Shown: piece by piece, positions 1 through 13,892 of the stretch | Layout of the letters: the number at the start of each line of letters is the position of its first letter | Position numbering within the stretch: the stretch's first letter is position 1 | NCBI GenBank assembly: GCA_011109175.1 | Contig: RDEW01000008.1 | Location: 270,822-329,510, forward strand | Source of the DNA: Dicyema japonicum | Lineage: Eukaryota; Dicyemida; Rhombozoa; Dicyemidae | DNA: 58,689 bases | Direction of reading: 5' to 3' | The notes under the pieces: generated by a model | Database searches by the model: none | What the model was told of the DNA's origin: nothing | Seen by the model: the letters and a program-made list of their open reading frames with translations, nothing else | Made by a program: the position numbers and the translations under genes

Positions 1-189
1 ATTGTTTTCAACTCCCTGCCTATGGATTTTAGGTTCTCATTTAGCGTGATAGGTAAGGTTGTTCTAGGCCTTCCTCGGAATGATTTTGTTTTTTCCATGA
101 AATATTCATCTATTACGTGATTTGCCGGGACATCCAGGTCCATCCTCAGAATGTACCGAACAGTCTCCATCTCGATCTTCAAACACAAG
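1..189 (-). pseudogene. Family C LINE, C-terminal fragment (runs off left edge)
   Basis: Read on the minus strand, an open stretch ends with a basic block containing FRGRPRTTLPITLN, preceded by a segment like RYILRMDLDVP. This is the post-thumb C-terminal region of YADD-type non-LTR elements, where a GHxxRM-like motif is followed by a RGRPRTTL-like basic block. The same region is present at 31928-32248. The element is cut by the window edge, so its 5' part cannot be judged. Coding frame is kept over about 60 codons. Assignment rests on motif recognition only. Confidence 0.5.
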
Positions 190-2290
190 AAAAAGAAAAA
201 AGAAGTGAAGATCATTCCTTGGTTCTACGATTAGTTAAAATTAACTGTTCTTTACTTAAATAAAGTGTGCCTATGCGGAGTTATTAATATTATGGCTATC
301 GTGAAAAGGCTATTATTACATTTTTATCGTTCATATGATTATATAATTGAATTATGAAATAAACTGCGTAATAATTTAATAATACTAATATATAAAAACC
401 ACGTCAAATATTATTTTAAATTGTAAATTGAAATCTGATTCAAACAGTACTAAACAAATATAATTAATTTATGGGGGAATACGAAATGGTAGGAGTGGCT
501 AAACGACTTCTACCAGACAGTATCCTCAAGAAATCAACAAACACAGGGTTGTCTCTGAAGATAAATCCAAAATCTGATTCAATATTCCAATTCATATATA
601 AACAAAATAGAATCTCAAATACAACAAAATTTTTTTGAGTTTTTTTTAAATCGAAACAGAAAGCTTTTCTAATACATTTAGAAAAAAATTATATTTTAAA
701 TTATATCATTTTGATTGTAATAATTATTGATTTTCAAAATTCACGCACTTTTCAAACACATTTATTTTATTGTCATTTATCATTAAAAGTTTTATTATTC
801 CCAAAATGAGAATATTTTTTTTAATTTAATTACGTTTTTAGTGGATTGGCATTTTTTAAATTACGTTAAAATCTCAAAATTGCTGTATATTTTCAACAAA
901 ATAAAAAACAAGAAAAACAGCAAAGTTGACAATGTCTGGCTGATGATTTTCTATTTTGATCTTCATTGTAATAATATGCTTATAAAACTCAAAGAAATTG
1001 ATTAAAGGAAAAAATCTTTTTCAAGGTTGCTCAATTATTTCAACAAACAAAAACCCTTATTAAGTTACAAAATCTATAAATTTATTTTGGAAAATATATT
1101 TCCGATGTAAACAGCGTAAAACAACTCCTATAAAATCAAAACAATTTTCTGAATAAAGTAGGTGTATATTAATATCTGAGATTGAAATAAGATGTCCAAT
1201 ATGTCATTTTCACTGTTAATAGAAGGATGGCAAGAGTATTCTCAATAATATGAATAAAATGGATTTCCAAAAAATAATAAAGCCAACGTAATACTGATTT
1301 CCCAAGACATAATCTTTGTTGGTTACTTATTAANTAATAGAAGGATGGCGAGAGTATTCTCAATAATATGAATAAAGTGGATTTCCAAAAAATAATAAAG
1401 CCAACGTAATACTGATTTCCCAAGACATAATCTTTGATGGTTACTTATTAATAAATCCTTGTTTAACATGTTTTCCGGAATTCCAGAACGTATTTATAGC
1501 AACAATATAATCAACAAGGAAATATGTTATGAAGATAATATTCCTAAGTTGAAAAGGCCTTATCAACTAAATACAACATGCTTGACTGAACAATAGCCTT
1601 TATTCTGTTTCAGTTACAAGTAAATCGCCTAAATTAATCGTTGAAGAAAATTTCGTCAAATAAGTCATTTGTCTTACAATTCTGTGTATTTCATGCTTGT
1701 CTTGTTTTGTCCCAGTAAAATGAAATTTTTTTTTGCATTTAGTAAATTATATTTTCATTCAAACTGAAGCTAGTTGTAGTGAATATGATATGAATTTGAC
1801 CCCTTTGATGTGTGGTTGATGGATCAACTAATATACAAATAGCTTTCACTGAAAATTGATGTTTTCATGATTGTCTATTAAAATTGAAGAATCATTGCAA
1901 TTTGAAAGCAAATGCTTAGTACACGGAATATTCCTTATTATGAAGAAATTTATTAAGAAATTCGAATGGCATAAATATTTATTAAAATTTCCGTGAATCA
2001 ATAATAGCAGCCGTTAATATTTTTGTTAGTTTTTAAATTTTGGAGAGATTAAAAACATTTTACGTTTTACATCAGTTTTGATTATTTTTTAAAGAGATCT
2101 AACGTATTTGGGAAATTGTCTCTAACTGATTTACGAAAAGTAACACATAGTTCTTAGAATAAACTCGAGTTTTAAAATTATAGATGGCTTATTAAATACT
2201 TCAATGGTCAGATATTTTTCATTTCTGGGGGGATTTATTCACAAAAGTCTGATGTTTTGTTATCAAATTTGTTGTTAAATACTTTTGTTT
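190..2290. other. AT-rich DNA without recognisable genes
   Basis: No family motif seen on either strand. Around 210-290 it carries a reverse-complement piece of a dispersed repeat also found near 34440-34500. At 1208-1440 a segment is present twice around a single N at 1334. Confidence 0.5.
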
Positions 2291-2328
2291 TTTTACTTAG
2301 GAAAATTAGCCATTTTCTATGATTCAGC

Positions 2329-2553
2329 AATGATCAAGACGCATCTCCAGTTACTTTGAGGTTCAAGGGAGAGACTATAGAGCAAAACCTTCAAAAATTA
2401 AAAGTATTTGGGCACACTTGGATGGTAAGACAGTCTCCATCAAGATACATAACGACTGGATTACCAAAAGTCAAGCTTATCACTACGGATTATATCAACG
2501 TAGTTTCTGTGGCTCATTCTTCTTATTTCATAGCTCTTTATGTCATTCACTAA
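2329..2553 (+). CDS. Unrecognised exon-like open stretch
   Basis: Two plus-strand frames stay open across this stretch. One begins at an ATG at 2356 and gives 65 codons. The other, starting after a TGA near 2329, contains LDGKTVSIKIHNDW. The base composition is richer in G and C than the flanking DNA, and a T-rich tract 3'-bounded by tacttag lies just upstream at about 2300. I do not recognise a family. It could be one exon of a split gene or a transposase relic. Confidence 0.2.
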   Translation, partial: NDQDASPVTLRFKGETIEQNLQKLKVFGHTWMVRQSPSRYITTGLPKVKLITTDYINVVSVAHSSYFIALYVIH

Positions 2554-2989
2554 TTTAGCCATGCTACTCTCTGTTAGCTTAATTTAACCAAGTAGAATTA
2601 TTTTTAAATAATTTTTTTTTTGAATTTCAACATCAGACTTTCCCGTGTAAAGGTGGGTAATACCATCCCTGAGACGCAACTTGTGTAGACTGCTTCTTTT
2701 ATTCAACTTCATAATGATAGTCACCACCCAGTTCTGCCTCAGCAAAAGTCGGAACTTAAAGATAAAATACGCGAGCCTAGGAAAACAGCTAGTTTTTAAA
2801 ACAATCTCAGCTTAGACCACTGAAATTCTAACCCAAATCCTTTCCTTACTGTACGCCATCGGGTTGTTGATGACAAAAATGGAAAAATGGATAGCCAAAA
2901 AAAGGAATGAGAGATTTAGTATGATATCTAAAGTGATTTTTTTAAATCGTTTTTGTATTCACTCCAGAATTAATTACTATCAGCTACTG

Positions 2990-3190
2990 TTCACAGTCCA
3001 TCAATGAATCACGTTACATTCGAAGAAATACTACTTTTACCTGCGAGATCGAAAGAGCAGTGCGTGTCTTGTGGATATTGCAAGGCGAGGAAGTACTGGT
3101 TGAATTGCACATCTTGTGAGTGATTTTTCCAGTGACGCCGTCATCAGTGGATATTCACTCCGGAACTGGATAGTCTAAAACAGACTCACA
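2990..3190 (+). pseudogene. Retroelement relic with Cys-rich motif
   Basis: The plus frame reads NHVTFEEILLLPARS and then CVSCGYCKARKYWLNCTSC, a cysteine-rich block resembling the zinc-binding N-terminal region of LINE proteins. A matching DHVTFEKILPLASRL start is seen at about 28560. The frame then breaks. Assignment to a specific family is not possible. Confidence 0.35.
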
Positions 3191-3908
3191 TACAAGAAAA
3201 ATGTATTCAAATGATAAATTGGTCTTTCATAATTAATGATGGGAAATTATATCTGAAGGATGTAAACGGGCTACTCAGGAAATAACTGCTCAGGAGATTC
3301 ATAATACAATGACTAGTGAACAATCATTTGGAAGATCTTTGTAAAAGAAATTTTTTATAATAAAAAGAAGATCATTCGACAGAGGTTACATAAAATGTTC
3401 AGAGGAATATCGAATAGTCGAACACATCATTAAAGACCAGGCATTTTCAATTCCCAACAAGCATAATAAATTTCGAATCATTCTATGAACAGAAAATATG
3501 TTCCATATGTGCTTTGCTACGTAAAACACATGGTATGATGCCCTAATGAATATTTTGGAAGATAAAGTAATAAGCAAGCGTTGAACATATTGTCAAAAAA
3601 ATATATCCTGATAAAAATCCTAACATTCTACAACTATTAATTGAAAATTATATCAAAAAATATCACAAAAATCAGTCGTCGTGTCAGACAATCAAGGGTA
3701 TCACTATGAAATCTCAGGTTTGCAGAATATTTTAAACGCCATACTAACTTTCGATCTTTTGTACAAAATAGAATAAAAAGGAGTCTTGGGAGANGAAGGC
3801 AAAAGAAGCCTCAAAGCTGAAAATGAGAAATTATTGGCGAAATGGATTGTTAAAGATTTATGTAAGAAAACCAAAATTCAATTTTTGTTGGAGATTGCAG
3901 TGGTGAGC

Positions 3909-4212
3909 ACAATATCTATGGGTGCGTAAAATCTAATCTGGAAGGAAAATGTTTACTTGAGATTAAGGAATCTTCAATTTTTCACATCTGAAGAGTTGTT
4001 GATGCATCTGGATCTTTCAAGACTCATATAATTGGCAGAAAGAAGAAAGCTACCGCAATAACAATATCTATGGGTGCGTAAAATCTAATCTGGAAGGAAA
4101 ATGTTTACTTGAGATTAAGGAATCTTCAATTTTTCACATCTGAAGACTTGTTGATGCATCTGGATCTTTCAAGACTCATATAATTGGCAGAAAGAAGAAA
4201 GCTACCGCAATA
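3909..4212. repeat. Two-copy tandem duplication, unit about 152 bp
   Basis: Copy 1 (3909-4060) and copy 2 (4061-4212) are almost identical and abut directly with no N. The unit holds no recognised gene. Confidence 0.9.
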
Positions 4213-4650
4213 CTGAAAGCCCTTATACGATTTCTGTTTAAACCGGAATCCTTTCTATGCGTATACTCTGCGTTTATAGAACCTTTCCTGATCTATGAAA
4301 TTCAAAGATGGTTCGAAAGCTAGGTGAGAAATAAACATTTGGAACTCTTAAATAAAATGCGGAGATATGCCATTAAACTGGCGTATGGGGTGGATCTGAA
4401 ATCCAAATTATCCCCAAAGTTAGAGGGATCTTTACGATTCATTGAAAGATTGCTGCATCGCTTAAACATATATTAGTGCAAGGTATCAATATTTTCGAGG
4501 AAGCCCACTATAGTCAACACCAACAGACTACAATCTCACCTCCTTTCTTTTTCGGCTTCGATTTCTTATTTGGCGACTTAATCTTATCTCATAATTAGTA
4601 AAGAGTTTGTTTTTGTATAATAAACTGTTATGTTCTTTATGTTCAAAATA
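4210..4650 (+). pseudogene. Degenerate LINE 3' end
   Basis: In one plus frame the text FLFKPESFLCVYSAFIEPFL is followed by LELLNKMRRYAIKLAYG. This has the shape of the reverse-transcriptase thumb of jockey/CR1 elements: a basic start, an IEP-like motif, then a long helix with paired basic residues. Stops interrupt the reading. The end is A- and T-rich, as expected of a LINE tail. Confidence 0.45.
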
Positions 4651-4768
4651 AAAGTATTTTGAACTTTTTGCCTTTGTCACATTTTCAATTTTTTGATAAT
4701 TTAGCAATTATAATTTCCACGTTGTTGTCGTCGTTAATATATACAGTTCTCTCTCCTATTATCTATTC

Positions 4769-6285
4769 ATGTCTGTTTTTTATGATGTACTACACGAAGA
4801 CACCTCATGCAAAGGGTGCAGAGTATCCAATTCTCGCAAGTGCGGGATTCGATGTTCTGTATGTGTTGGTTACTTCCACATAGGTTGTGAAAAACTATCC
4901 AAGAAAATTGCTCGATCACTTCCCTCGTGGCCGTGCCATCTGGAACTCACTAAAATTGAACCTCATGATCATTTTGTGTCATCTTATGTATCAGACCTTC
5001 TGGAAGCCATGTCTCTGGAGGATTTTCTGGTTTTATTATCAAACACGCGACAAAGGAAGATTATCCCTGTCAGGATCCCCAAGGCTTTCCGGATCTCAAT
5101 TGCTTCTGCCCTTTTTCTTGCATTGAGAAAGCTGTGTCCAATGGCTCGAAAAAGGATTGGATGGTTCTTTTCTCTTTCCCTGTCCTGGCTATGGGGTTAG
5201 AGCGTAAGCCTACCCCATCTTCTCGGAAACCCTCTCTATCACATGTCCTGAAGAAGCGTGTGAGTGCCTTTATGGATTCATGGGAGTCCTTGCCTGAAAA
5301 ATTATTTGTTTCCCCAGTTGATTACTTCCAAAAGTCCAAACAATCCAGTATGGCTCCTGAGAGGCTTCGCTCACGTGTCAGGAGTAAATTGATGGAGGGC
5401 GACCTTACTGCTGCTGTTCGAACTGTTTGTACGGATTCTGACCCAGTGAAAGCCACTCAGGAGACACTCTGTATATTGGGACAGAAACATCCTCCAGAAC
5501 CAGAAGACTTTTGTGAACCTGTTCGACCAGAACAATCTATGCATGGTATTTCCACTTCAGTCATTTACAACGCTCTTCGTTCTTTCCGAAGAAGTAGCAG
5601 TGGAGGAGTTGACGGTCTCAAACCTGGCCAGAAAAATGGTGGTATTCGCCCCATTGCAATTGGAAACGTATTTCGACGTTTATCCGCAAAAATAGCTTGT
5701 CGTTTTGTTATCTCCCGAATTTCAGCCGAATTTTGTCCTTCGCAGCTTGGTGTCGGAATCAATGGCGGCTGTGAAGCTGGGATCCACGCAGTGAGAGAAT
5801 TTGCATCACAATCAGCTGAATTGAACGTTGACGACAGAGTTTTATTCAAATTGGACCTCCGGAATGCCTTCAATTCAGTCAGAAGGGACACAGTCCTTGA
5901 TACCTGTAGGAGGAGGATTCCTCAGATTTATCCCTTTGTATATCTCGCGTATTCGGATCCATCCCCTCTTGTTTTTGGCAGTGGAATTATTTCATCCGGA
6001 TCCGGAGTTCAAAAGGGAGACCCACTCGGTCCTCTTCTATTTGCCTTGTCTATCGACCATGTTGCCCAGGACCGTTGCACTCCACTAAACGTCTGGTATC
6101 TGGACGATTGTATTCTCGGTGGAAGTCCCGATGATATTCTCTCCAAAGTTGCATCGATCAGACGTTTGTGTGGAAAAATCTGTCTGGAATTTAACAATGA
6201 AAAGTGCGAAGCAATTAATCTGAATTTGAGTTCTGATTCATTCTACCTTTTTCATAGAAAACTCTGCCTGACAATAATGATTTGA
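4769..6285 (+). pseudogene. Family B LINE: PHD-like finger and YLDD reverse transcriptase, broken
   Basis: Two overlapping frames make up one decayed non-LTR polyprotein. The first (4769-5200) has a PHD-like Cys/His cluster, CKGC ... CSVCVGYFHIGCEK. The second (5134-6285) carries the reverse transcriptase: GVDGL, IRPIAIGNVFRRL, LKLDLRNAFNSV-like, GVQKGDPLGPLLF and WYLDD, where the catalytic motif is YLDD rather than YADD. A frameshift lies around 5105-5200. The usual 60-80 residues between GVDGL and the RPIA motif are missing, so this copy has an internal deletion. The thumb is lost and the frame ends at 6285. Known family order supports the assignment; inactivity is inferred from the breaks. 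Confidence 0.8.
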
Positions 6286-6289
6286 TCAA

Positions 6290-7090
6290 TAAAATGTTTA
6301 GAACATTTAAAATTAACATTACGTCCGAGTTTTCATGTAGAACTACGGTTAAGTTTCTTGCAGAAAAAAAAACATAAATAAGTTGACAAAATTATTAAAA
6401 TTTATTATTAAATTTTAGAAACGAAAAAAGTGAATCATTATGAAAGAAGCCCTGGAATTTACCAAAAACATATCCGATCGTGATTCTTCTAAACAAAAAC
6501 ATATCGAAATGATAATTTCCAAAAAAATATATGTGGGAAAATATGACAAAATAATGAGTATTTGGAGACACATGTAAAAAATGGAAATATTTTTCTTGAT
6601 GGAAATTCCTGATCGCAAAAAAGACAGTATTCCAAAGGAATATAGACGATTTGGAAGTTAATTCACCACTTATAACAGACTCTTGGAGAGGATATTAAAC
6701 AAAAAATCTTCTTCAAAAATCGATATATTGATAATAATAATTTTTTTCATTAAAAATATACATTTTACAAAAAAGATGAAAATTTGATTAATTTGTTTCA
6801 CGAAGTACCAAAAAATCAAATAGTCGAGGAAAATCCATATTTATTGGTTACCAAAATATATTTATATTAAACATTTTGAAAACAGGCTTCAACACTATTT
6901 GACGATTCCATAATATATATAATATTGAAGAAATTGTAAGGCACTACATAGAGAAATAATATACAGACAGGCAGCCAACCACAAGAACGTGGCAACTAAG
7001 CGAATTTATATTCGTACGTTTTAAAAGGTTTACCATCTTGTAAAATAATTTTTAAAAATATATAAAAATTAAATTAATATAAATTAGTCA
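6290..7090. other. AT-rich DNA, no gene seen
   Basis: Very AT-rich with frequent stops on both strands. Short open stretches (for example minus 6415-6618) show no recognisable motif. Confidence 0.5.
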
Positions 7091-7094
7091 AAAT

Positions 7095-7499
7095 TTGACT
7101 TTAATAAGTATATCTAACTCTTCCAATCAACTCCTAAAACCGACGATTGAGTACGCTTGTGCCTCATGGAGCTTCGTTATCAAATTCACTCAAGATCAAT
7201 ACCCTAATTGGCAAACTAGCACGTCAAACGAATATACCCCCGATCTTTTCCCTCCAATGCTTGACCACGCCGCAATCAAAAATAATAGCTCCGGCTTCAT
7301 TTGTCTGTGGGGCCAAGAAACAAGTCGTTTCTTCCATTCAAGGCTAAAGGCCTCAAATACACGAAATTTGGGGAAAAAACCCACTCCTCTTCAAACTCTA
7401 ATGAAAGATGATCGTCGTCTATTCAGGAAAGCCGTGGGTACTCTGGAGGAACACAGGAAAAACCTCTCGATCCTGTTGAGGCGTACCGGGATCACTTAA
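7095..7499 (+). pseudogene. Family J LINE, C-terminal fragment
   Basis: The frame contains LLKPTIEYACASW, the thumb motif of jockey/CR1 reverse transcriptases, and ends in GTLEEHRKNL and then a terminal IT just before the stop. The other family J C-terminus at 57136-57543 ends in the same way (GTQEEHR, then IT and stop), which defines the family's protein end. The DNA after the stop runs into an AATAAATAAA-rich tail. This is a 5'-truncated copy. Confidence 0.65.
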
Positions 7500-7559
7500 T
7501 TAGTTGGTTTACTCCTTCTTTCTTGGTGTTCCCTTTTCGGGGTTATTAAATAAATAAAT

Positions 7560-8088
7560 AAAAATAAATAACTTTTCCTGTCGTATTTTTTCATTGCCTC
7601 TCTGAGTCGCGTCACGATTGCATTCCCAATTTCACTGGTGACTCCTTTACCAATTTGATTAAGCCTTTTTGAATTTTCAAATACGTTTGGTATTAAACAG
7701 AACCGATCTTTGAAAGCTAGACTTCTTAATTTCCTATATTAAGAATATTCAGCATCCTGATAGTCTGAATAAACAAAACATACAAGCCGAGAAGCGATAT
7801 ACGAGTTTTTCTCGCCTTACAGCGACTATTGTGAGGTTTGTAGATGTAGAGACTGTGGCGCAAACCAATTCCGATAAAGAGGCTCTCGTTGTCCAACAAA
7901 GTGCTTGGAGTTTCGCTCACATCCACTGTCTTCTATGTACGCTACTCGGAGAAAAGGGAGGCGATGCTGATTTAGTCTTTTCTCCGTTACGAAAAACTTG
8001 CAAGAAACATCATTCAATGATTTCTAATACAGTTTATTCATGAGAACATCTAAGTTTCGAAAATAAGTGTGGAAGTATTATTAGTAAA
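7560..8088. other. No confident gene
   Basis: A minus-strand stretch at 7826-8017 reads CKFFVTEKRLNQHR, which looks a little like half of a C2H2 finger but lacks the second cysteine. Nothing firm can be said. Confidence 0.3.
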
Positions 8089-8340
8089 TTATATGTTGTT
8101 GGTTAAATGCACTCCCGCGTTACCCATAAAATATGGTTCCACATGTGCAGTGCTCTTCACTATCCGATCTACCAGTTTGCTTAATGTAACTTTCCTCTCA
8201 GCAATGTCTCTGCATTTATCAAAGAAATTCATGTATAAGGTCTCCTGTTTGGTTTTCGAAGCTAAGTTGTAATTGTAACGGGGTAGAATAGATAGACTGA
8301 GAGTACGATAAAGACAGTCATTATTAGAGGTTTCAACCAC
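8089..8340 (-). CDS. Hypothetical minus-strand exon
   Basis: An 83-codon open stretch with protein-like composition, including FFDKCRDIAERKVTLSKLV. A GTAAC donor-like site follows PYFMG, and using an AG about 75 nt later would end the protein a few codons on. No family was recognised and no second exon could be proved. It may be a spliced host gene or part of an element. Confidence 0.25.
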   Translation of the reverse strand: MVETSNNDCLYRTLSLSILPRYNYNLASKTKQETLYMNFFDKCRDIAERKVTLSKLVDRIVKSTAHVEPYFMGNAGVHLTNNI

Positions 8341-8349
8341 TCAACCAAC

Positions 8350-9116
8350 ATATACCTTATATGTGTAGTCTTTTAGAACCAATCATCCCTATCCACGCAC
8401 ATTAACTCCAAGTTTATTTGAGCATATTCGAAATCAAGCTAAATTTAAAATATTTTCGGGATATTTTTGAAGTTGGAATAGTCTTTAAAATAATTGTTAC
8501 TTGATAAAATTTTATTATTCGAGCTATGTGTCCGTCCTTTCACAAAGAGTTTGTAGTTGTGAGTTTACAATTCTGGGTTTTGCCAATTTAAAGATTGCCC
8601 AATTTGCGAGGGTCACACCTGGAGCTAAAAGGGAAGAGGAGGAACAGAAGAAACAAACAAAAAATCTTCAAGTAACAACATCACCACATTAACGTTGACG
8701 CCACGTGGTATAGTGTAAATCTCTAACCTAAATAGAAAAGAACTTCTGAGTATCCGTTAATTAATAAAAGTAACTATATTAAGGATTACTCTCAAAGATT
8801 CGCCTCCTCTTTGGGTCTGACTCGATCACCTAGGTCGTACTTTCCAATTTCTCAGCCACCACTTAAATAATTAATTTATATATTTGCATGAATTCCTAAT
8901 TTATAATATTCTTGATTAGTCAATTTATTTTTTTCAGGAAAGTTTATAACATTGATTCAAAAATATTACTAAATGGGTTTTTCATATTTTGATGGAGATC
9001 CACCGACAGCTGATTCAGCCGGGGGCAAGCTAATGTTCGATTACATACTTTCGAGAGTTCTTTGGAGCACAACTGATTCGTTTAAGTCATCATTGCTTCT
9101 CCAATGGATAGTCATC
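8350..9116. other. No recognisable gene
   Basis: AT-rich with short open stretches only (for example plus 8501-8692 with a charged lysine/glutamate C-terminus). No family motif seen. Confidence 0.4.
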
Positions 9117-9304
9117 CATATAATTCTTGAAGCCGTCCCACGTCATACCCAGGGAATAATCTTTATTGGCATTCGTAGAGAACCAAGAACTCACTTCCAA
9201 GGAGGTTGTACATATAATTCTTGAAGCCGTCCCACGGCATACCCAGGGAATAATCTTTATTGCCATTCGTAGAGAACCAAGAACTCACTTCCAAGGAGGT
9301 TGTA
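9117..9304. repeat. Two-copy tandem duplication, unit 94 bp
   Basis: 9117-9210 and 9211-9304 are near-identical and abut with no N. The unit starts catataattcttgaag. Confidence 0.9.
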
Positions 9305-11498
9305 CTTATGATATTTTCCGAATTAACTTGTTTTAGGCGGTCCTGATATTTAATAACCAGAAAAATTATATCTAAGTTTTTTTTATGACTGAAGACTGAG
9401 GGTGATTTTGAGATTTAAATAAATGGAAAACTATCCCCTTGCAGCCCAATAATATTCTAAGTAAACTTTAATTTTCTGGGAAAATTTTCTCACGATGTGA
9501 AAAGTGTTCTGGTTAGTGAACTTCAAAACGTTAATGATCTCGTCCTCGTGCCAATCGTCAAGGAATACTTATGCTGTATAACGAACCATTAAACGCGGCG
9601 GTATAGAACAAATGTGTTTTTGGGTTTTTTCCTAGTCGCATCAAACAACGGGGAACTCTCATCAACTCTTCCATTCTTTTCCTAATGACAAGCATTACAA
9701 GAGGTACACTCCCTTGTGAATCATCTAAACTGAGAAACCGTGCTTTTCTTAAATTAAATAAAAGACTTAAGAAATTTAAGTAATACAAGACCATCCACGT
9801 TTTGTCAACATAAAAAATAATCTATTAGTCAGCATATTGTTTATGAATCGTTAGGATGAACTGGTGGACGCAGTTCTGTTACACTAACTGTCATCATCCT
9901 ATCAAGGCATCTGTAACTTTTCGTTCACCTTCTTAATGGACTAAGAAGAGTCGGTAACGCGAGTTTTCTTGAAATGCTCCACATTTATCCGTAAAACATG
10001 GGGTTGTCGAAAAAGCAAAAATCCCTGAATTATCATCAGTAAGTAGATGTTGAGCTTTGTATTATAACTACTTGAAGTCAATATTTATCACTGATTCATT
10101 CTGAGATCTATTCCACGTGTCAGTGGAGTTGAGAACTTGGGAAATAATGTCATTGAAAATAAGCAATTAAAATAATTTATAATTCGCACGAAACTACGCA
10201 AACTGTAGGGGCATAGTTCACTGACATAGTAGATGGTCAAGAAGACATCTTTGTAGTCAATTCAAGGTCTTTACAGTATATAATCCGCCTCATTGACTTA
10301 TCATTAAACTCACAGAACCAAAGAATATCGTATTAACTGAGTTGCTATTTATGCTTAAGATCATTTACAACAGACGTCTCAAGCATTCCCTGTCCACTGC
10401 ATGCGACCGTAGTCCTCTAGGTCGTCTGTATAAGCGAGTTTCTTTCCAATCATCTTTAGGTCCTTGTTGAGGCCCACAGAGAGTGACTAATTGATTTATG
10501 ACAGATTAATTCATCCATCGGATATTTATTATCATTAAGGTTTTCGAATTAAGTTATTTTTGGCTTTCTCTTAGGTTTTCAAATCAATAAGTGATTTTAA
10601 TTTATCTAAAAAACCTCTAGATCGCTTAAGCTGATACTCGTGAGAATGGTATCCTCCACTGCTCCTCTCATTGGGCATTGAGTTAGTTCATACAGAAAAT
10701 TATTTAATGAAATGAAAATTCCAAGTGACCAAGTATTACCAAGCTAGCGACTCACATGATACTGACACGCTCGAGTAGAGACCTCTAACTCGATGGTTCT
10801 CCTTCGAGCCCACATAAACGCATGTTGAACGCAGAACTGGATGCTTGTAGTTGAACTGTCACGCCCTCAGTTCTTATGAATTAAAGATTCCGGTGACGTT
10901 AAAAGAAAACCTTCCAAAGTAAATCGTTCCGTAGCTTTTAATGCTCTTTCGTTCCGTAATTTAATCTAAGTTATCAAAATTGCTTGATGCTCCTCTATCA
11001 ATCCTATGTAAGCTCGTTGGGTATGGCCTTCTTCTGATCATGTTGGATCAAGTCTCCTCCGTTATTCCATCGGATTAGGATCTCCTAGGGTGTCAGCATC
11101 ATATTAATTTTGTCCATAGACCACTCTCTGTCACTCCGTGATTTTTCCAGCATTAGTCTAAAAGATCGAAGGCATTATATATTTCCGACATGCTGTGAGA
11201 AACACACGTGTTTATCGAAGATCATTCCAGGGATTTTTGCCATTTCTGGCAATGTTTCCCATCCAAGTTAATTTCAATTGACTTGTTTGACATTTTCTTG
11301 TCCAAGGTGAATAGGGATAAAAGGATTATTCAGGGATGATTTTGAGTTGGTCGTGGCCATTAATACGGAGGAATCCATCAACTTATAATTTCACACTGCA
11401 CTTTTAAAATAGAACATTTAAAAAATAATAAATATAATATATTCTTAAAATTAATTAGAATTATTAAAATAATAAAATCAATTCTAACCACTGTGTGC
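9305..11498. other. Long stretch without recognisable genes
   Basis: No conserved domain seen on either strand. A minus-strand open stretch at 9558-9794 has no recognised motif. This is the upstream flank of the PP1 gene; the last 100 bases are AT-rich and may hold its promoter, but no element stands out. Confidence 0.4.
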
Positions 11499-12550
<1,052 letters not shown>

Positions 12551-12773
12551 TTACTAATTTGACTGTCTAATTTTTATTATCTGAGATGGTATTTGCAGTT
12601 TACTGCTTAATTTTTACTCGGAAGCTATTGCCCGTCGTTATTGATTAGATTTTCGTTTATCTTTATGACTAGGAAATTCTCATTATCTATTTATTCCTCC
12701 TAATAAATAAATGCACTTTATTGATTAATTTCTTTGTTATTGACCTCGCTTAGAATACAACCTAGTGTTTCGT

Positions 12774-12850
12774 TTGCGCCGCTGGATATTTGAGAGAATC
12801 TTGCTCGCATCTTGAGAGGGAATAGCACGTAGTCAGGGCTATTTGTGTGA
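12774..12850 (+). repeat. Copy 3 of a 70-85 bp dispersed motif
   Basis: This stretch matches, with several changes, the segments at 49829-49912 (same strand) and 46647-46717 (opposite strand). The conserved core includes gagagggaatagc and agtcagggc. No coding frame. It might be a small RNA gene, a SINE piece or a terminal repeat. Confidence 0.6.
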
Positions 12851-13890
12851 GCTTTTTGTTTATTTCGTTTTTAATTAAATTTCAAATTTGTCAAAAAACC
12901 TAGTTTCATGTTTTGTTTTTACAAAGAAATTCAATCAAATGCTTTTTGAGTTGGTCTTGTGATGATAATCTTTCAAGGGTATCCGCATATCATCTCCAAT
13001 TATGGAACATTTCAACATTGGGAATAAGTTTATTATCATCGACTATCAGTGATCGTCGGTTTCAATGACAATAATATCTGTCGAATAGATTAAGGTTCGA
13101 ACTGGATAAGATACGAAGTTTGATTGAATGTCACACAACACTGAAAATTCCTGTATTTTAGTATTTTTAGCAACTACTGACTATAATCTTACACTTTTGA
13201 TCTCAATGCTGACAATCAAATCAATCTCCTACATGTTACAACCTGTATAGGTTTCAAATCGGAATTTTAGTGTATCCTACACTGAAAATTAGTATATCCT
13301 ATGTCTGATAAGCATACAAAATAGGAAGGATGACAGGTTACATTTGTCATGATGACATTTAGTCATGTAGAACTAAGTCGTCATCTAAATTTCATGCTTA
13401 TTAACCTAAGGTGAAAGTCAATTAACTTTCACAAATTTAATATAATTTTAGCTGATGACCACTGGTATGTGTGATTCTATGTCGTCATTGTTTATGTCAC
13501 GCACGGCCGCGGCGATCCAAGGCAAGTAAATCTTCAACCCAGATATTGGTGATGTCCACATCGAATGGTGGAGATTTCCAGTATAACGGTATTTGGGAGC
13601 AATGACTCTCAGTCGCTGACGAGGTCAGCAGCGTAGTACTTTGCCGTCTTCATGGTACGGTTCAATGGGAGAACATGAATGATTCACAGGGTACATCATT
13701 TGTGGGGCGTTTTGTATTCTGTAAAAGTAGATATTAATATCCATAAAGTTACCAGAATACTTTAGTCACAACAGCGCATCAATAACACGAGAAACTATCT
13801 GTGTGGTAAGTTTCTCCAGTTTCTGTTGTTTACTGTCAGTGCAAGTAATTCATTGAGGTTAAGACATTTCCCAATTCATTTAAGACTTAT
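12851..13890. other. No recognisable gene
   Basis: A GC-richer island at about 13500-13690 has a minus-strand open run but no family motif that I recognise. The rest is AT-rich. Confidence 0.35.
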
Positions 13891-13892
13891 GC

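Noticed and set aside
6415-6618. Possible membrane protein on the minus strand (hydrophobic Ile/Phe/Leu run)
   Set aside because: In very AT-rich DNA, TTT/ATT-rich frames look hydrophobic by chance; no start context and no family.
9558-9794. Minus-strand 78-codon open stretch as a gene
   Set aside because: No recognisable motif, no splice-consistent neighbours, and composition like the flanking DNA.
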